A DNA stretch of 64,000 bases from Sphaerolaimus hirsutus (lineage: Eukaryota; Nematoda; Chromadorea; Monhysterida; Sphaerolaimidae). Position numbers and translations under genes: made by a program. A model generated the notes under the pieces. That model saw nothing but the letters and a program-made list of their open reading frames with translations, did not search any database and was not told the DNA's origin. This document shows, in pieces, positions 20,240 to 32,087 of the stretch. The DNA lies in NCBI GenBank assembly GCA_964036195.1, contig OZ038457.1:10753147-10817146 (forward strand). The letters run 5' to 3'. How positions within the stretch are numbered: the stretch's first letter is position 1; every line of letters begins with the position of its first letter.

Positions 20240-21400
20240 ATTTTTCTTTTTTTTCATAATGCATGAATGGCATGAAAATATTCATAATGCTCCCTTCTAA
20301 ATTTTCCAGAAGCGTACGGTAATTTTATGCTTTGATTAGAAAAAATAATCTTATTTACGCTTTCTGGGCTGGGGGGAAATATTTTACTCTCGTTTACTCC
20401 TAATAATTTATGCTTTCTGTACTTGGGGTGAATAAAAACAAAAATACTTTATGCTTACACATACTTTGAAAGAAGTTTGGTGCTTTTAACAACTCTGGTA
20501 AGCGATTGGTTCAGCGAAGATTTCTCCACAGAATTGTAAACAATAATCCCTTTGTCTCCACGCACACTATTTTACGGCTTTGAAAAGGATTAAATTTGCC
20601 GGAGTTAGGAATCCGTCGACCATTTCTGACAGAGATTAAATGATGCATGTGGGAAGAGAGAAGAAATGGAAGCGCTTGTGATAGGTGTGATTTAGCTCTA
20701 GTCTCCACATATGACGCCAAGCGACAAGTGATCAAACCGTTTACATCTGAATTCATATTTACGCACTCACGCTGGGAGATAATGAATGAGGAATATCGTC
20801 ATTCAGTCATCAGTTCGTCATTCACTTTTTGGACGAGTTTTCAAATTGGAACCGTGAAAACTAGCTTGTGTGGCCACAATACTGTAGGGCTTTGCTCCGT
20901 TAACGTAACATGCGCTGCTCGCGCCTGTGATGGCAGAGTCAAATGTGTTGGAAACAGTTGGATTTATCAGTTTCAGGAATTTCGGCCGTGAACTGAGAGT
21001 GTGGCCACATTGCGCTAAAACTTCACTTTCTGACAACGCCATTTGTATTTGTGCTTCATGAAATGTCCCTCCACTTTGCGACTGCCGAACCCCCAAATGG
21101 ATGATATGGCTGATTGAAATGTTTCAAATTCGCGCGTCGAATTTTGAGTGTATTCATCTTTCTACGAAACTTTTTTTAGTTTAATCCGATAATTGGTTAA
21201 TGTATTAGGTAAGCGGAATTGTTCCTTAGTTCACATTTCGTCGCACATCGCGCAAATGTTGCAAAAATGCCACTGTGAAGTTCCTCTTCCACAAACGGAA
21301 ACCATTCCTTCTCAATTTTACCCGCTTTCCGATGCAATATGTTCATCACAATCTATTTACCTATCTACTTTAGCCGGTGTACAAAACTAATGCAGAGCGG
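20240..21400. other. Intergenic; truncated family B MITE at 20,375-20,497
   Basis: The right half of a family B element (CTTTCTGTACTTGGGGTGA ... TTTTAACAACTCTG) is recognisable. The rest, about 20,500-21,400, shows no coding signal or repeat that I can identify. Confidence 0.5.
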
Positions 21401-21402
21401 GG

Positions 21403-21916
21403 CATAGTTGTTAAAACGTATTTACCTTTTCTCGATAAATACGCATACTCGAGTACAGAGTAAATACGTATACGTTTCCTCCGAAAAAAGTACTGGTACT
21501 CGCTTTTACGTATACTTTTTGAAAGTACTCGAGTACAGAAAACGTATTTTAGATCATCTTTTATTTAGGTTTTTTAAGACATAGGAGGGAAAAAAGGGAG
21601 AAAATGAGATAAAAACACGGGAAACTAGTCGAAAATGTGTATTGAACCAAAAATATAGTAAAAAATTGCGTAAAATACGCAAAAAGTTATTAAAATGACT
21701 GATTTTGAGAGACATTTTTTGAAAAATTTGGTGACATTTCTCAAAAGTACTCACGTTTACGTTTTCTGCGGGGAAAAGTACGTTTACTCACGTTTACTCA
21801 TGAGTAAAAGTAAAAAAAAATTACTTAACGTTTTCTGTACTCAAGGGGTGAGTAAAATATAAATACTTTACGTTAACGTATACTTTGAAAAAAGTTCAGT
21901 ACTTTTAACAACTCTG
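21403..21916 (+). mobile_element. hAT-like MITE, family B, full copy
   Basis: The ends are CATAGTTGTTAAAACG...CTTTTAACAACTCTG with an exact 8-bp duplication GAGCGGGG at 21,395-21,402 and 21,917-21,924. The interior has TACTCGAGTAC and CGTTTACTC words repeated on both strands. There is no coding capacity. Confidence 0.88.
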
Positions 21917-22019
21917 GAGCGGGGGGCTCTGTAAAGATGGCCGGGGGGTGCCGGTGCTTCGAAGCTCGGTAAATAGCCCGAGGTAAGCAATTGAAAAGCA
22001 GGCCTAGGTAACATAATAA

Positions 22020-23290
22020 CTAATAGCGTTTTGCGGCCGCGCGGCAAGGCGGCCGCGCGGCAACAAGAAACTATGTAGCCGCTGTTTGTGCGCCGAGCCG
22101 CCGCGCCGCAGTGCCCTGCGCCTCTAGCTGGAGTTGTTTGCCGCTAGCGCGCGTCCGGCACAAATGCAAAGCCTTCGCTTAAGTAGCGCGCACCCCCGCT
22201 CTACACTAAGCTTCTTGGCTATTTTTTTCCAAAAATTACTGGTTTTGCATAAAGTGATGTATCTAAGTATACTACATCTGGTGTGTACTTTTACGGTTTT
22301 CGCGTTAGCTACTTGATAGTACTTGCGCGATAAGGTTTTACCTACATGGTTCACGTGATAAAAACTGCATGCTTCACAATGCCTGCAACATGGACATTTG
22401 CGATGTCAATTTACAAGTAAGACGGTGTCCCGCACAGCTGATAATACTTTTACATTTGCATGCGACATTATTTCTAAGTATTTATGTAGCTCGCATAAAA
22501 TGACACTTCCCTAGATTGCTCGCTTGTATCATGAATATTTTGCGTCGTGTTGCCAACAATGACCACCCGTTGACGTCGCCCCCGCGGCCCGGTTTATTTC
22601 GCGCACCGATAGCCTCTTTCCAGTTTGAAGCCGTCAGCCCGGCAGCGGCGGCGCGACCGCCGAGCGAACGGGGCGCAGGCGTCGCCGCCGCGGCCGCGGC
22701 CAATCGATTGGTCGCCGCCTCGGTCGTGCCACCCCGGCCGCGCGCTGCAGTTGTTGTGACGCCCGCTCGCGCGTTCAGAGACCGCCGCCGCCGCCGCCCC
22801 GATGCCAACTTGGCCGTGCCGCTTGAAGATTTGCAATCACCTTCAACGACACCTTGGGGCGACGTTTGTTCATATAGCGCGGCGGCGCGTCGCCTTCGAG
22901 CCTGGGTTGATTTCTTTTGCATCGCTCGGTGGATACGATTGATCCGTGCTCATGCCTTGCTATTTCGTTGAAGCAGTGCGCGGTTCGTCAACAACGCACT
23001 GTATTGATTAAGAATCCCTTGAAAAATAAATAAATATGTATTTACCTACCTCATTCACTGTTTTTAGAAAGTAGTGGTATTTTAATAGCGGCGCTCACGG
23101 CTGGCAATACACGGCCCCCGCGTCGGAGCCACTGCGATGCGCCACAACAAGGGCGGCCGTATTCGCGTGTCAGTGTATCCGCGAGTGCGTCGCGGCGGTG
23201 GCGGCAGCAACAACACTTGCATCGCCCGGCCGTCGGATGCGACCACCGCTGCTGCTAGCGCTCGAAACTAGATTTTTCCTCAACTCGAGT
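22020..23290. promoter_or_regulatory. CpG island, two peaks
   Basis: Two GC- and CpG-rich peaks (about 22,030-22,200 and 22,570-22,980) are followed by a third at 23,090-23,280. They contain CGGCCGCGCGGCAA duplicated words. Open frames on both strands look like composition artefacts (Ala/Arg/Pro runs). No gene is recognised. Confidence 0.4.
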
Positions 23291-23507
23291 TTGAGTCTCG
23301 GCTAGTGATGTGAAGTTTCACCGGTGCTGCGCACTGTGCTTTTGAGTGGTGCCGCCCTCGTGCTGGTGCATTTTTTCGGGAAGGCACTAACGCGATTTCA
23401 ATGGCATCAAATTTGTTGCTTTGGAGGGCATGCGTTTAAAAAGTGATGCAATGAAATGCTTGTTGAAGAGAAGTGTTGCTGCCATTGAAAATCATACATT
23501 AATGGCC

Positions 23508-23755
23508 CTACACACACTAGTTTTCACTGTGACACATGTGAAAACTGAAATGGCGACATGGCGACATTCAGCCTACTCTTAACGTATGCTATATGTGTTC
23601 TAGTTTTCAAATTTTCATACTTTAACTTTCATTAATTTAAATTCAAATTTAATTTCAATTAAATCATTCAACCGTGTTCATTTATTTGCATTTGAAAAAC
23701 TTTCAGTTTTCACACGAAGTCACAGTGAAAACTAGTGTGTGTAGGCACATTATAC
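23508..23755. repeat. Foldback element, family F (CACTAGTTTTCAC type)
   Basis: The ends are CTACACACACTAGTTTTCAC and GTGAAAACTAGTGTGTGTAG in inverted orientation. The arms carry GTGAAAACTGAAA-type words. A second copy is at 52,003-52,652. Confidence 0.75.
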
Positions 23756-25180
23756 TATCATTGTATAGTTTAATTACGTAAAGGGCGATTGAGTAGAAAT
23801 ACACAGCATTAAAATGGCATTATGATTCCCAAAATGGATGATTTTCAGAAAATATAATTAAATATAATCTCAGAATAACCAGAAGAGGGTTTTTTTGCTA
23901 TGCTTTTGCTTTTTTGCTGTTTCATTACATATCCCTAATTAATTGTATGTGAAAAGTCTGTCAACTTTACAACCGAATGATCATGATGCAATGCAACTAG
24001 CATTCCAAAAATATAAGAAGATATTGTTTAAATTATAAGAAAAAATTGACAAATATTTTATTTATTCATATTTTCTACAAGTTTATCTGGAGAGATTAAA
24101 TTATGTTTATTTTACAAGAAGAATATAAAAAAAATACTTTCTCTGCATTTTCTCAGATAATTTCGAATTATATTTTAGAGGTTTACAGAGACTGTATTTA
24201 TTCTCTATTCTGATTTATTTATTCTGTATTATATTTTCTGAAAAATTCTCATTTCCGGAATGCTAAATGCAACCTACAACAAATGTACACGAGTCGACTC
24301 TTGTATGAACCCATTTTTTGCCTCGAGTCACAAGTCGAGTCGAGTTCGAGCACTAGCTGCTTCAGCGCAGGGTCGGCGCGTAGCTTGGAGTCCCAGTGGG
24401 CTAGGACAGAGTAGAGTGTGGCGCGCTGTCTTTTGGCTCCTTCTGCTGGCACTGGTTTCTCGTTCGGGCACACTTTTGCTTTCACTCTGCGTACAACCCA
24501 AGCGCACAGCGCGGCATTGGTAGGTGGCAATCGAGCTAAACTGCTTCCCATCCGGCTGCAGCTGTCCCAGTTGCCCTGTTTTCTACTTAGTCTTCGCTAC
24601 TCGACGTTCTTTGTTCACTCTTCGCTGGCTGAGTGGCTGCAGCCGCGCGGCTGCAGCTTTTCTCATTTCGCTACGGATAAGCTGCTTTCATGAATTCCTT
24701 GACAAAAACCTTGAACACGGCGTCAATTTCCGTTTTTGTCAATTCGATATACCTAGGTATTTAGGTATAATAATATATTTATTTACCTAATATAAAGAGA
24801 AATAGTGCAAAATTTCACTGCTATCAGCGGGAATCGAACCGGCGTCTATCGTGTACAGTACTGACTGGGCGCCAGTCACTATTCACGCTTTGCACGCTAC
24901 TACGGCAGTGGCCTTAACTATAGTGACATGCCATTGTATTTTTTGACTCATCTATGTAGGAACACATGTAGTGTTTATCAATTATTTCAACTGCATACTA
25001 GCGGGTTTCTGACTTAGCAATCATGACTTCATTATCTGCGTCCAATTGAGAGCTAATTATCCCTAATTTATGAAATGAATCGCTAGTCATTGAGATCATT
25101 ACATTTTGTTTAGCATTCGAATTCCCGTTGTGGCGTTTTTTTGCCATAAATACCGCATTTCATCGAAATACCCGCAGGGG
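23756..25180. other. AT-rich intergenic sequence
   Basis: Long A/T runs at 23,760-24,260 are followed by mixed sequence. Apart from the tRNA-like stretch near 24,860 I see nothing to annotate. Confidence 0.4.
24826..24905 (-). other. tRNA-like sequence (pseudogene or SINE head), uncertain
   Basis: Read on the - strand it has a B-box-like GGTTCGATTCCCGC and, upstream, TGACTGGCGCCCAGTCA, which can fold as a 5-bp stem with a 7-nt loop. The loop lacks U33, the variable region is too long, and no 7-bp acceptor stem pairs. A functional tRNA is therefore unlikely. Confidence 0.25.
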
Positions 25181-25184
25181 ATTT

Positions 25185-25366
25185 TTTTCATTGTAATTTC
25201 AGTCAAAGAAAGCATAGATGCAGATGTTTCTTGTGTCAATTTTATGCAACTCACGACGCAGAATGAAAACTATTGTGCGAAAATTCGTAACTCCTAGTAT
25301 AATAAACTCATGAGCTTTGGTCACAAGAAACATCTGCATCTACGCTTTCTTTGACCGAAATAACAA
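25185..25366. repeat. Foldback with 35-bp arms
   Basis: GTCAAAGAAAGC...TGCAGATGTTTCTTGTG near 25,201-25,236 is matched in inverse by CACAAGAAACATCTGCATCT...GCTTTCTTTGAC near 25,321-25,355. The spacer is about 85 bp. No family match was seen elsewhere in the window. Confidence 0.65.
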
Positions 25367-25835
25367 CGCCGTATCTTTATCCATTCACCTGTAATAAATT
25401 TTACAACCAAAAATCAATTTTACGCCAGGTCGAATTTTACGTCAAGCTGTAATCGCCACTTTACACCTTGGCCCAAATAATTTTCACCAGATGTTTATCA
25501 CAATTTTCAGCAGAGTCACAGCTGGTTCGAATTTTTTATCAGAGTATCGTCCCCATCCCAACTGAACTTGCTTGAACAAATTGTCTTTAGTCAAAGCCTT
25601 TCATAACTGGCCACATAATAATCTTTTATTTTGATTATTGACCTGGATATCTAACAACACGAAACTGTATTTAATCAGCCAATACACATGCATATTTATC
25701 ATTTATTAATCCATTGACCATGTAATGAACTAGTAGCAGGTGGATGACCGAGCGCGTTGCACTGTCTGTGCAGTGGACAACTGCGCAGGCGCTTTTATTT
25801 CATCAACTCAGATGCGCTCGGTATTGTACGTCATA

Positions 25836-26826
25836 CAGAGTTGTTCGGAGTACTGAACTTTTTTTTAAGTATTCGTAAATGTAAAGTGTGTTTTTTTACT
25901 CAACCCCTAAGTACAGAAAACGTAAATGAACTTTTTTACTTTTACTCGTGCGTAAAGTACTTTTTCCCGGAAAACGTAAACGCGAGTATTTTTAGAAATT
26001 TTGCCCAATTTTTCACTCAAAATACCCCTATTTTCATATCTTTTTGCTTTTCTTATTTTCAAATTCACCAGTTCACGTGCTTTTATTGCCCATGTTTAGT
26101 TATTTTTGGCCATATATGCACTTAGGTACCGTATTACCTCGAAATACCCCCAGGGGGTTTATTATTTCGCCAGCAAAATTTGAGGGGGGGATAATTCGAG
26201 GGGGGGGGTTTATTCGAGGGGGGGGTCTATTATTTCGCCAGAAATTTTCGAAAATTCCCCATACGCAGACGTAGAAAAATCGAACAATTACATAGATGTA
26301 TGTGTGTTTATAGGCATCTATAACTGTATATACACAAAAACCCTTCCCTAACGTCCCTTAATCATCAGTTTTAACGTGTGTTCTGCATTGTACAGAACAC
26401 AAACTGCGGTATTTGTCATGTACGTTCACGTTACACTCAGTTTTAGGGGGGGGTATTTCGAGGGGGGGGTTTATTATTTCCTCAGCCGAAATTTAGGGGG
26501 GGTATTTCGAGGGGGGGGTTAATTCAAGGGGGGGTTAATTCGAGGTAATACGGTATATGCCCATTTTTAGTTATTTTTGGCCATATATGCACTTAGGTAT
26601 ATACCCATTTAGGCTATTTTGACTATTTTCATTTTTTTCTCTTCTTTCCCTTTTATGCGTCCCTATATAAAAGCCTATCTAAAGTACGTTTTCTGTACTC
26701 GAGTACTTTCAACAAGTATACATAAAAGCGAGTACAGGTACAGGTAGAAACGTATACGTATTTACACAGTACTCGAGTATACATACCTATTTTACGAGTA
26801 AACGTAAATACGTTTTAACAACTATG
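25836..26826 (-). mobile_element. hAT-like MITE, family B, reverse copy carrying a nested family G MITE
   Basis: The left end is CAGAGTTGTTCGGAGTACTG and the right end CGTTTTAACAACTATG. The flanking 8-mers (ACGTCATA, CACGTCAA) are only partly alike. The family G element at 26,129-26,553 and an adjacent 41-bp duplication lie inside. Confidence 0.7.
26129..26553 (+). mobile_element. Tc1/mariner-like MITE, family G (CCGTATTACCTCGAA ends)
   Basis: The inverted ends are CCGTATTACCTCGAA...TTCGAGGTAATACGG, flanked by TA on both sides. The interior is GTTTATTATTTCGCC and runs of G separated by TTCGAGG/TTTGAGG words. There is no coding capacity. Confidence 0.82.
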
Positions 26827-27391
26827 CACGTCAACCAACTCCCAGTACACTGGCATCGCGTTCTGGTGGAGAAGCGCGTTGGTCGGTTTGTCGCGCGAAA
26901 AACACTGCCGCCGGTGCGCATTTCGCACCGGCGGCAGAACAAATCGCACTTCTAGTAAGGCGAGGCGACCTGCGTGCGCGCCGGGTCGCCGGCGCGGCCG
27001 CAGCAGCGGGCGACGTGGAAAGCGTGCGGCGCGGGCCCGGGCTGTGCGAGACAAGTGCGTCAGTGCGTGTATTCACGGTGTACGTATAGGCGTCGCCCAT
27101 AACGCCGTACGTCCGCGCGGCGAGTTGCATGCAGCGGCGGCGGTGCACTGCCCACCTACCAGCGTCGCGCTGCACTGCAGTGCACCGTAATTGAGATCGT
27201 TGTCCAGTGGTATCGGCGGACGAGCCGTGTTATTTCAGCCGAGCGGCCCACTCAGCCGCCGGCCAGCCTATCCGCCAGTGTCAGCCGCGGTCGCAAAGAG
27301 TTGTGATCGGCCGGGAAAAATGTCATATTATGGTGAGACGTCTATCCATCGGCGCCGCTATGCATGCGCCTAGGGTTCAGTTCAGGCGGCG
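26827..27391 (+). promoter_or_regulatory. CpG island with strong splice donor, candidate PMCA first exon
   Basis: A CpG-rich block ends near GGCGGCG|GTAAGTCG (donor after 27,391). It lies upstream of PMCA on the same strand, so it may be a non-coding first exon spliced to 32,878. CpG richness continues to about 27,860. This is inference; no transcript evidence is available. Confidence 0.35.
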
Positions 27392-27859
27392 GTAAGTCGC
27401 GCTGCGCGACGATCGGTCGACGCAAATTTTTAGCCATGCATGCGTTTTTGCATTCATTGAGTCGTCCAGGCGGACGGACACGCCGCGGAGCGCCGCCGCG
27501 CAGCTCGGCTTAATGCGACCGCTCCAACCGGCTATAACCGCCCGCCAAGCCTGCCATATTCGTGGCCCAAGTTGACGAATAAAACTGCGCTTCCAATTGG
27601 CCGCGGCGCGCCGCGACTGCAGGTTGTTGTGGTCGGTTCCCCTGAAGCGCCGCTTTGAAACGAGCGACATCAATCATTCTTTTACACGAGTTTACCTCAA
27701 ACAGCCACTGGGTGTAGGTAATTCGTGCCACACTGCGCGCACGCATCTCGCCTTGATGCTCATCGAAAGCGCCGCAGCGCTTTTTGACAGCAGCTGAAGG
27801 CTACATGCAGCCGACGCGGCGCGTGTGCCCACGTGACGTTGCACTTGCACTTCGTGTAT

Positions 27860-28920
27860 TTTTTATTCTATTCTATTCTTGCACCTAGTCTTTTTTTACG
27901 TGGCTGTGGATTTCGTTGGCAATTTTTCGGTCACACGAGTTTCCATGTGATGTGACTGACCTGACCAGTTTCGAGTGACGATTTTTTTAGGTCTGTAATA
28001 ATTTCCTATAAAGAAATGGTGTCATTTTGATGGTCGGTGATCGAAAAGCACAGAGGCACCTGCCAGACACAAGTGGCTGAGTGGGGCAACACAAGTGGCT
28101 GTGTAGCGCTAGCGATGTCGTGCTACAAGTGCCGCTGCGCGCTGCGATGCAATAATGACTGTCTAGGTACCTACTTTTCGCAAATTGAGTAGGCAATCTC
28201 GAACGCTATCCGTCTGTAGGATCGCTTACGCGGCTGGCATAACTTTGGGAGTACAATTTGTTTTTGAGGAGAATGACGTGCACCTTACGTGAATAAAAAA
28301 TAACAGTTAGGTACCTAAGTTTAACTATTTGAATATATGGAATGTATTTATTATTATTTATTGGAGTCAAAGATTACCTAATATGTCCCCCTGCCTAACT
28401 GTGCTTTTTAATAGTAAAATTTCTAAAATAATCTAAATCTATTTTTCAATAACGAGGTTTCTGTGGACATGGACAAAATCTGTGGACATTGACAAAATTT
28501 CTGAGAGATTCAGGTATATTTACAAAATATCTTGCTACATAGGCGAAACTGCACACCTATAGAAAAGTACTTTATAGAGCCATAGCGGTGCAGTGCGTAG
28601 AGAGGGGAGCACGCGTTGTTCAATGGTAAATGCGAAATTACTGGGGCAGTCAGGTTTTTTGCGCTCTTTTTACCATCGGCATTAAGCATCGGCATGTTTA
28701 TTTGCTGTAAAGTTTATTACGTTTTTATTGAAATATCTTTTTCAGAACCCAATAACAATTTCTTTATTTCACGATTCATCTACCTAATCATTTTCATACA
28801 TGTTTACGTTCTTTGCAATGGTACAGTCTTATATTCGTATTTTACTCGTAATTGGATAATACTCTTCCATTTTTCCGTGCCTCAAAATTGCAAACCCGTT
28901 CCACTAGTTGAGGAAGATAT
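27860..28920. other. Intergenic, nothing recognised
   Basis: This is mostly AT-rich sequence with no inverted-repeat ends, coding signal or named repeat that I can support. Confidence 0.4.
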
Positions 28921-28924
28921 ATAA

Positions 28925-29459
28925 ATAGTAAGTGATGTTTGATGTCAACTGGTCTGTGTCAACCAGGGTTGGTTTTAGTAAAATTATTTTTACTAAAATT
29001 GTATTTTATTTTTATTAAAATTGTATTTTATTTTTATTTTATTCTTCAATTTTCCATTTTATTTTTATTTTATTCTTCAATTTTTATTTTATTTTTATTT
29101 TTTATTTTAGTTTGTGACCAGGATTGATTTAAGTAAAATTCTTTTTACTAAAATTGTATTTTATTTTTATTAAAATTGTATTTTATTTTTATTTTATTCT
29201 TCAATTTTACATTTTATTTTTATTTTATTCTTTAATTTTCTATTTTATTTTTATTTTTTTTCTGAGATTTTGCCAACCCTGGTGTCAACTCATATTTCGG
29301 CTTCACGTGTTGTAGAGCGATCTCCAAATGCACATGCGGCAGCGTTGAAAGATAATTATTGCGGCAAGTGCATTGGAAGATCGCCCTGCGACATGAGAAG
29401 CTTAAATCTGAGTTGACACAGACCAGTTGACACACGTGTCTCAACTAGTGTGTGGGCCG
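28925..29459. repeat. Family F foldback, interrupted by a MITE
   Basis: The right arm ends CAACTAGTGTGTGGGCC. Inner pieces GATGTCAACTGGTCTGTGTC and GACACAGACCAGTTGACA are inverted copies on either side of the element at 28,964-29,281. The left outer end is eroded. Confidence 0.6.
28964..29281 (+). mobile_element. hAT-like MITE, family E (CAGGGTTGG ends), T-rich
   Basis: The ends CAGGGTTGG...CCAACCCTG have an exact 8-bp duplication GTGTCAAC at 28,956-28,963 and 29,282-29,289. The interior consists of two tandem copies of about 137 bp, made mainly of TTTTATTTTTATT words. Confidence 0.85.
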
Positions 29460-29691
29460 CGATTCATGTAAAATACGTAGAGCGATTAATCGTTTCAATC
29501 CTGTGCCCCTCGGCTCATACGTGTAGGCAGTGTAGTAGTCGATTGTACTTAAAAATACTACAAAAAATTAATTCAATTTATCAACTGTACTAGGTATTTT
29601 TTATAAATAACGGAAAAACAATCGATGCCTTGAAAAAACAACAATCGACATACATTCAAAATACGCGATGAACATTGGGCACAGTGCTCAG

Positions 29692-30184
29692 CATAGTTGT
29701 TAAAACGTATTTACTTTTACTTGAAAAATACGTATACTCGAGTACTGAGTAAATACGTTTACAATCTCAGGAAAAAGTACCAGTACTCGCTTTCACGTAT
29801 ACGTTTTCAAAGTACTCGAGTACAGAAAACGTATTTCAAAATGTCTTTTATATGGTGTTTTAAGTGAAAAAACAAAATGAATAGGTTAAAAATATTTAAA
29901 AATCGTCGAAACGGCATATGAACACATAAATAGCCAAAAATTGTCGAAGATAGACCAAAAGTTCTGGAAATTAATGATTTTGGATGACAATTTGGGTGAA
30001 AATTTTAAAAAATACTCATGTTTACGTTTTCTGTGTGAAAAAGTACGTTTACTCACGTTTACTCGCGAGTAAAAGTAAAAAAAAATATTTACTTTATGTA
30101 TTCTGTACTCAGGGGGTGAGTAAAAAATCTATACCTTACGTTTACGTATACTTTTAGAAAAGTTTGGTACTTTTAACAACTCTG
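29692..30184 (+). mobile_element. hAT-like MITE, family B, full copy
   Basis: The ends are CATAGTTGTTAAAACG...CTTTTAACAACTCTG with an exact 8-bp duplication GTGCTCAG at 29,684-29,691 and 30,185-30,192. Length is 493 bp. Confidence 0.88.
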
Positions 30185-30437
30185 GTGCTCAGTCCCGGGA
30201 ATTTCTGGTCTAAACGAGTGCCCACATTTCAATGCCTGTTAGATGATTGGGCCGGCACTTGCGTTGCTGCTCGTTCCACTCAGCATTTTGTTTACCCGTT
30301 AATTTTTTTATTCTGCGTTGCGGCGCATCGGCGCGAAATTGCATTAACCTGATAGGTTTGTTCATGCAGCCCGATTATTCTAATCCGGAAGTTTACGCTG
30401 CCCGATTCAATATGTCATTTTTGCTTGGCGGCCAAAT

Positions 30438-30727
30438 TAGAGTGTCGACAAAATTATTTTTTCGGAAACTGGAATTTTTTGCACATGACATAAATGGGAA
30501 AAATCAGTTTGGTTGAAACAGAAAACAAAAAGTTAAAGCTTGAAAAGGGAAAATTGGGCGGAGAAACAGAAAATTGAGCCAGAAAACGGAAAAAAGCGGA
30601 AAAAAACAAAAAATTTAGCCAGAAAACGGAAAATGGTCCAGACAAACGGAAACGGGAAATAGATTAGCAACCGAAACACGGAAATAAATCTCCTGGGGAA
30701 AGCGGAAAACAAAAAGTTGACACTCAA
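30438..30727 (+). mobile_element. Older family C MITE
   Basis: The ends are TAGAGTGTCGACAAAA...AAGTTGACACTCAA. The interior has GGAAAACGGAAA words, more diverged than at 9404. The flanks GGCCAAAT and AGCCATAT match at 6 of 8. Confidence 0.7.
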
Positions 30728-31690
30728 AGCCATATAAAATCAGTCTGATTTAAGATCAACTAATGCCATTGGCCAAAAAACACGTTGGGTGCGTTGAATT
30801 TCGTTCCAGAGCTCGGAAAACTTTCATGAGGATTTTATCATTTTAGTATGCCCACAGGCGATCCACAGTTCGGATTGAGCTTATCCCGCGCGCTTTTCCC
30901 TACTGCTATTTGAATATCTCAGCCTTGATTGGCAGGAAACTTTTTTTATTTTTTGTTTCATCACATTTTGCGCTCACGTTTTTTTGGATACGATTGAAAA
31001 TATTTTTCCAATGATCTAAATAAATTCATTCGAGTATAATGTATTTTGTGTAAACAAGTAGCTTCCCCATTCATTCCCCGACTGGAAATGGCGAGGTACG
31101 ACAGAAAATTGTAGTTTCGCCAAAATTCCACGAAATTTGATCGCGATAAAAGAGCTTTTTATGGAAGATATGAAATGGATACGAGCTACGGCTCAAAAAG
31201 CAGAGGGGATAATTTTAGGATTCTTGCTTTGTTGGGGCAATTTACGAATCGATAAGGACGGTCCGGGATCCGCTAGTTTTTACCGCTGCTGTCAAAGACT
31301 CGGCAAACCGCCCAGCTTGCGCGACGGGGCGCGACAATAAAAGCAGCGTAGCTGTTGTTTTTTGCCAGCTTCTCGCCTCTCTAACCTAAATTCTCTCAAG
31401 GCGAACGAGTTCAGTTAAGATTCAGTGTTCAGCTTTGAAGTTTGCCTTATAACAGCCTATTTGATTAGGTTTTTGTAATTGATCAAATTGCGGTTTGACA
31501 TGGTGCACGGTGCACTGCAGTACGATGGGTTCCCCTATTCCAAAAATCACGATAAAAAAAATGATTTTTCCGCTAGCCAGAACCAAAACTTTCGAATGCG
31601 CAACATAAATTTCCAGTTGACCGTGTGGTATTGATTGCTCGCTTCTAGTCACATTCCTCAAGTCAGGGTGAACTATCGGAACTCGATTGG
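30728..31690. other. Intergenic upstream of PMCA, nothing recognised
   Basis: I see no exon, named repeat or clear regulatory motif. Confidence 0.4.
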
Positions 31691-31699
31691 CATCATGCC

Positions 31700-32044
31700 A
31701 ACTGCCCTCCCTCGCAAACTCACCCCAAAACAATTACGCATTCCAGCGACCCTCCACTACAATTGCACAATCTAAACCCGAAGCGAAGGCGCGCCGGGCG
31801 CTGGTAAACGCGCGAGCGCATCGGGCTTCCATCGGCGCGGCGGATTCTATCGAACCCGGCGGCTCGCCGGACCGCACCTGGGGCACTTTTTAATGTCACA
31901 CTTTGCCGGCCGACGAGTGATGAGCTGAGTCACTCGACTGGACAGCGTCGGGTGTCGTGATCGGAAAGGCCAGGAGTAGATAGCCCTCCTGCGAGCGCGG
32001 CCGGCACGCGACCGTGTCGCCGCTGCGAAGCGAATTAGCCACTG
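31700..32044 (+). promoter_or_regulatory. Candidate PMCA promoter and 5'UTR exon
   Basis: This CpG-rich segment ends with a consensus donor CACTG|GTGAGT after 32,044, 833 bp before the acceptor CCCCGCAG at 32,877 that opens the PMCA coding exon. The spliced leader would run straight into the ATG at 32,966. The transcription start is unknown. Confidence 0.42.
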
Positions 32045-32087
32045 GTGAGTCGACGCCGGCAGTTTTTTGATTGCGACGGCTCTGTGG

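Noticed and set aside
22482-22971. Opposed open frames of about 150 residues at 22.5-23.0 kb
   Set aside because: Same composition effect; neither strand resembles a protein family.
24826-24905. Functional tRNA gene
   Set aside because: No acceptor stem, wrong loop and an over-long variable region; at most a tRNA-derived sequence.
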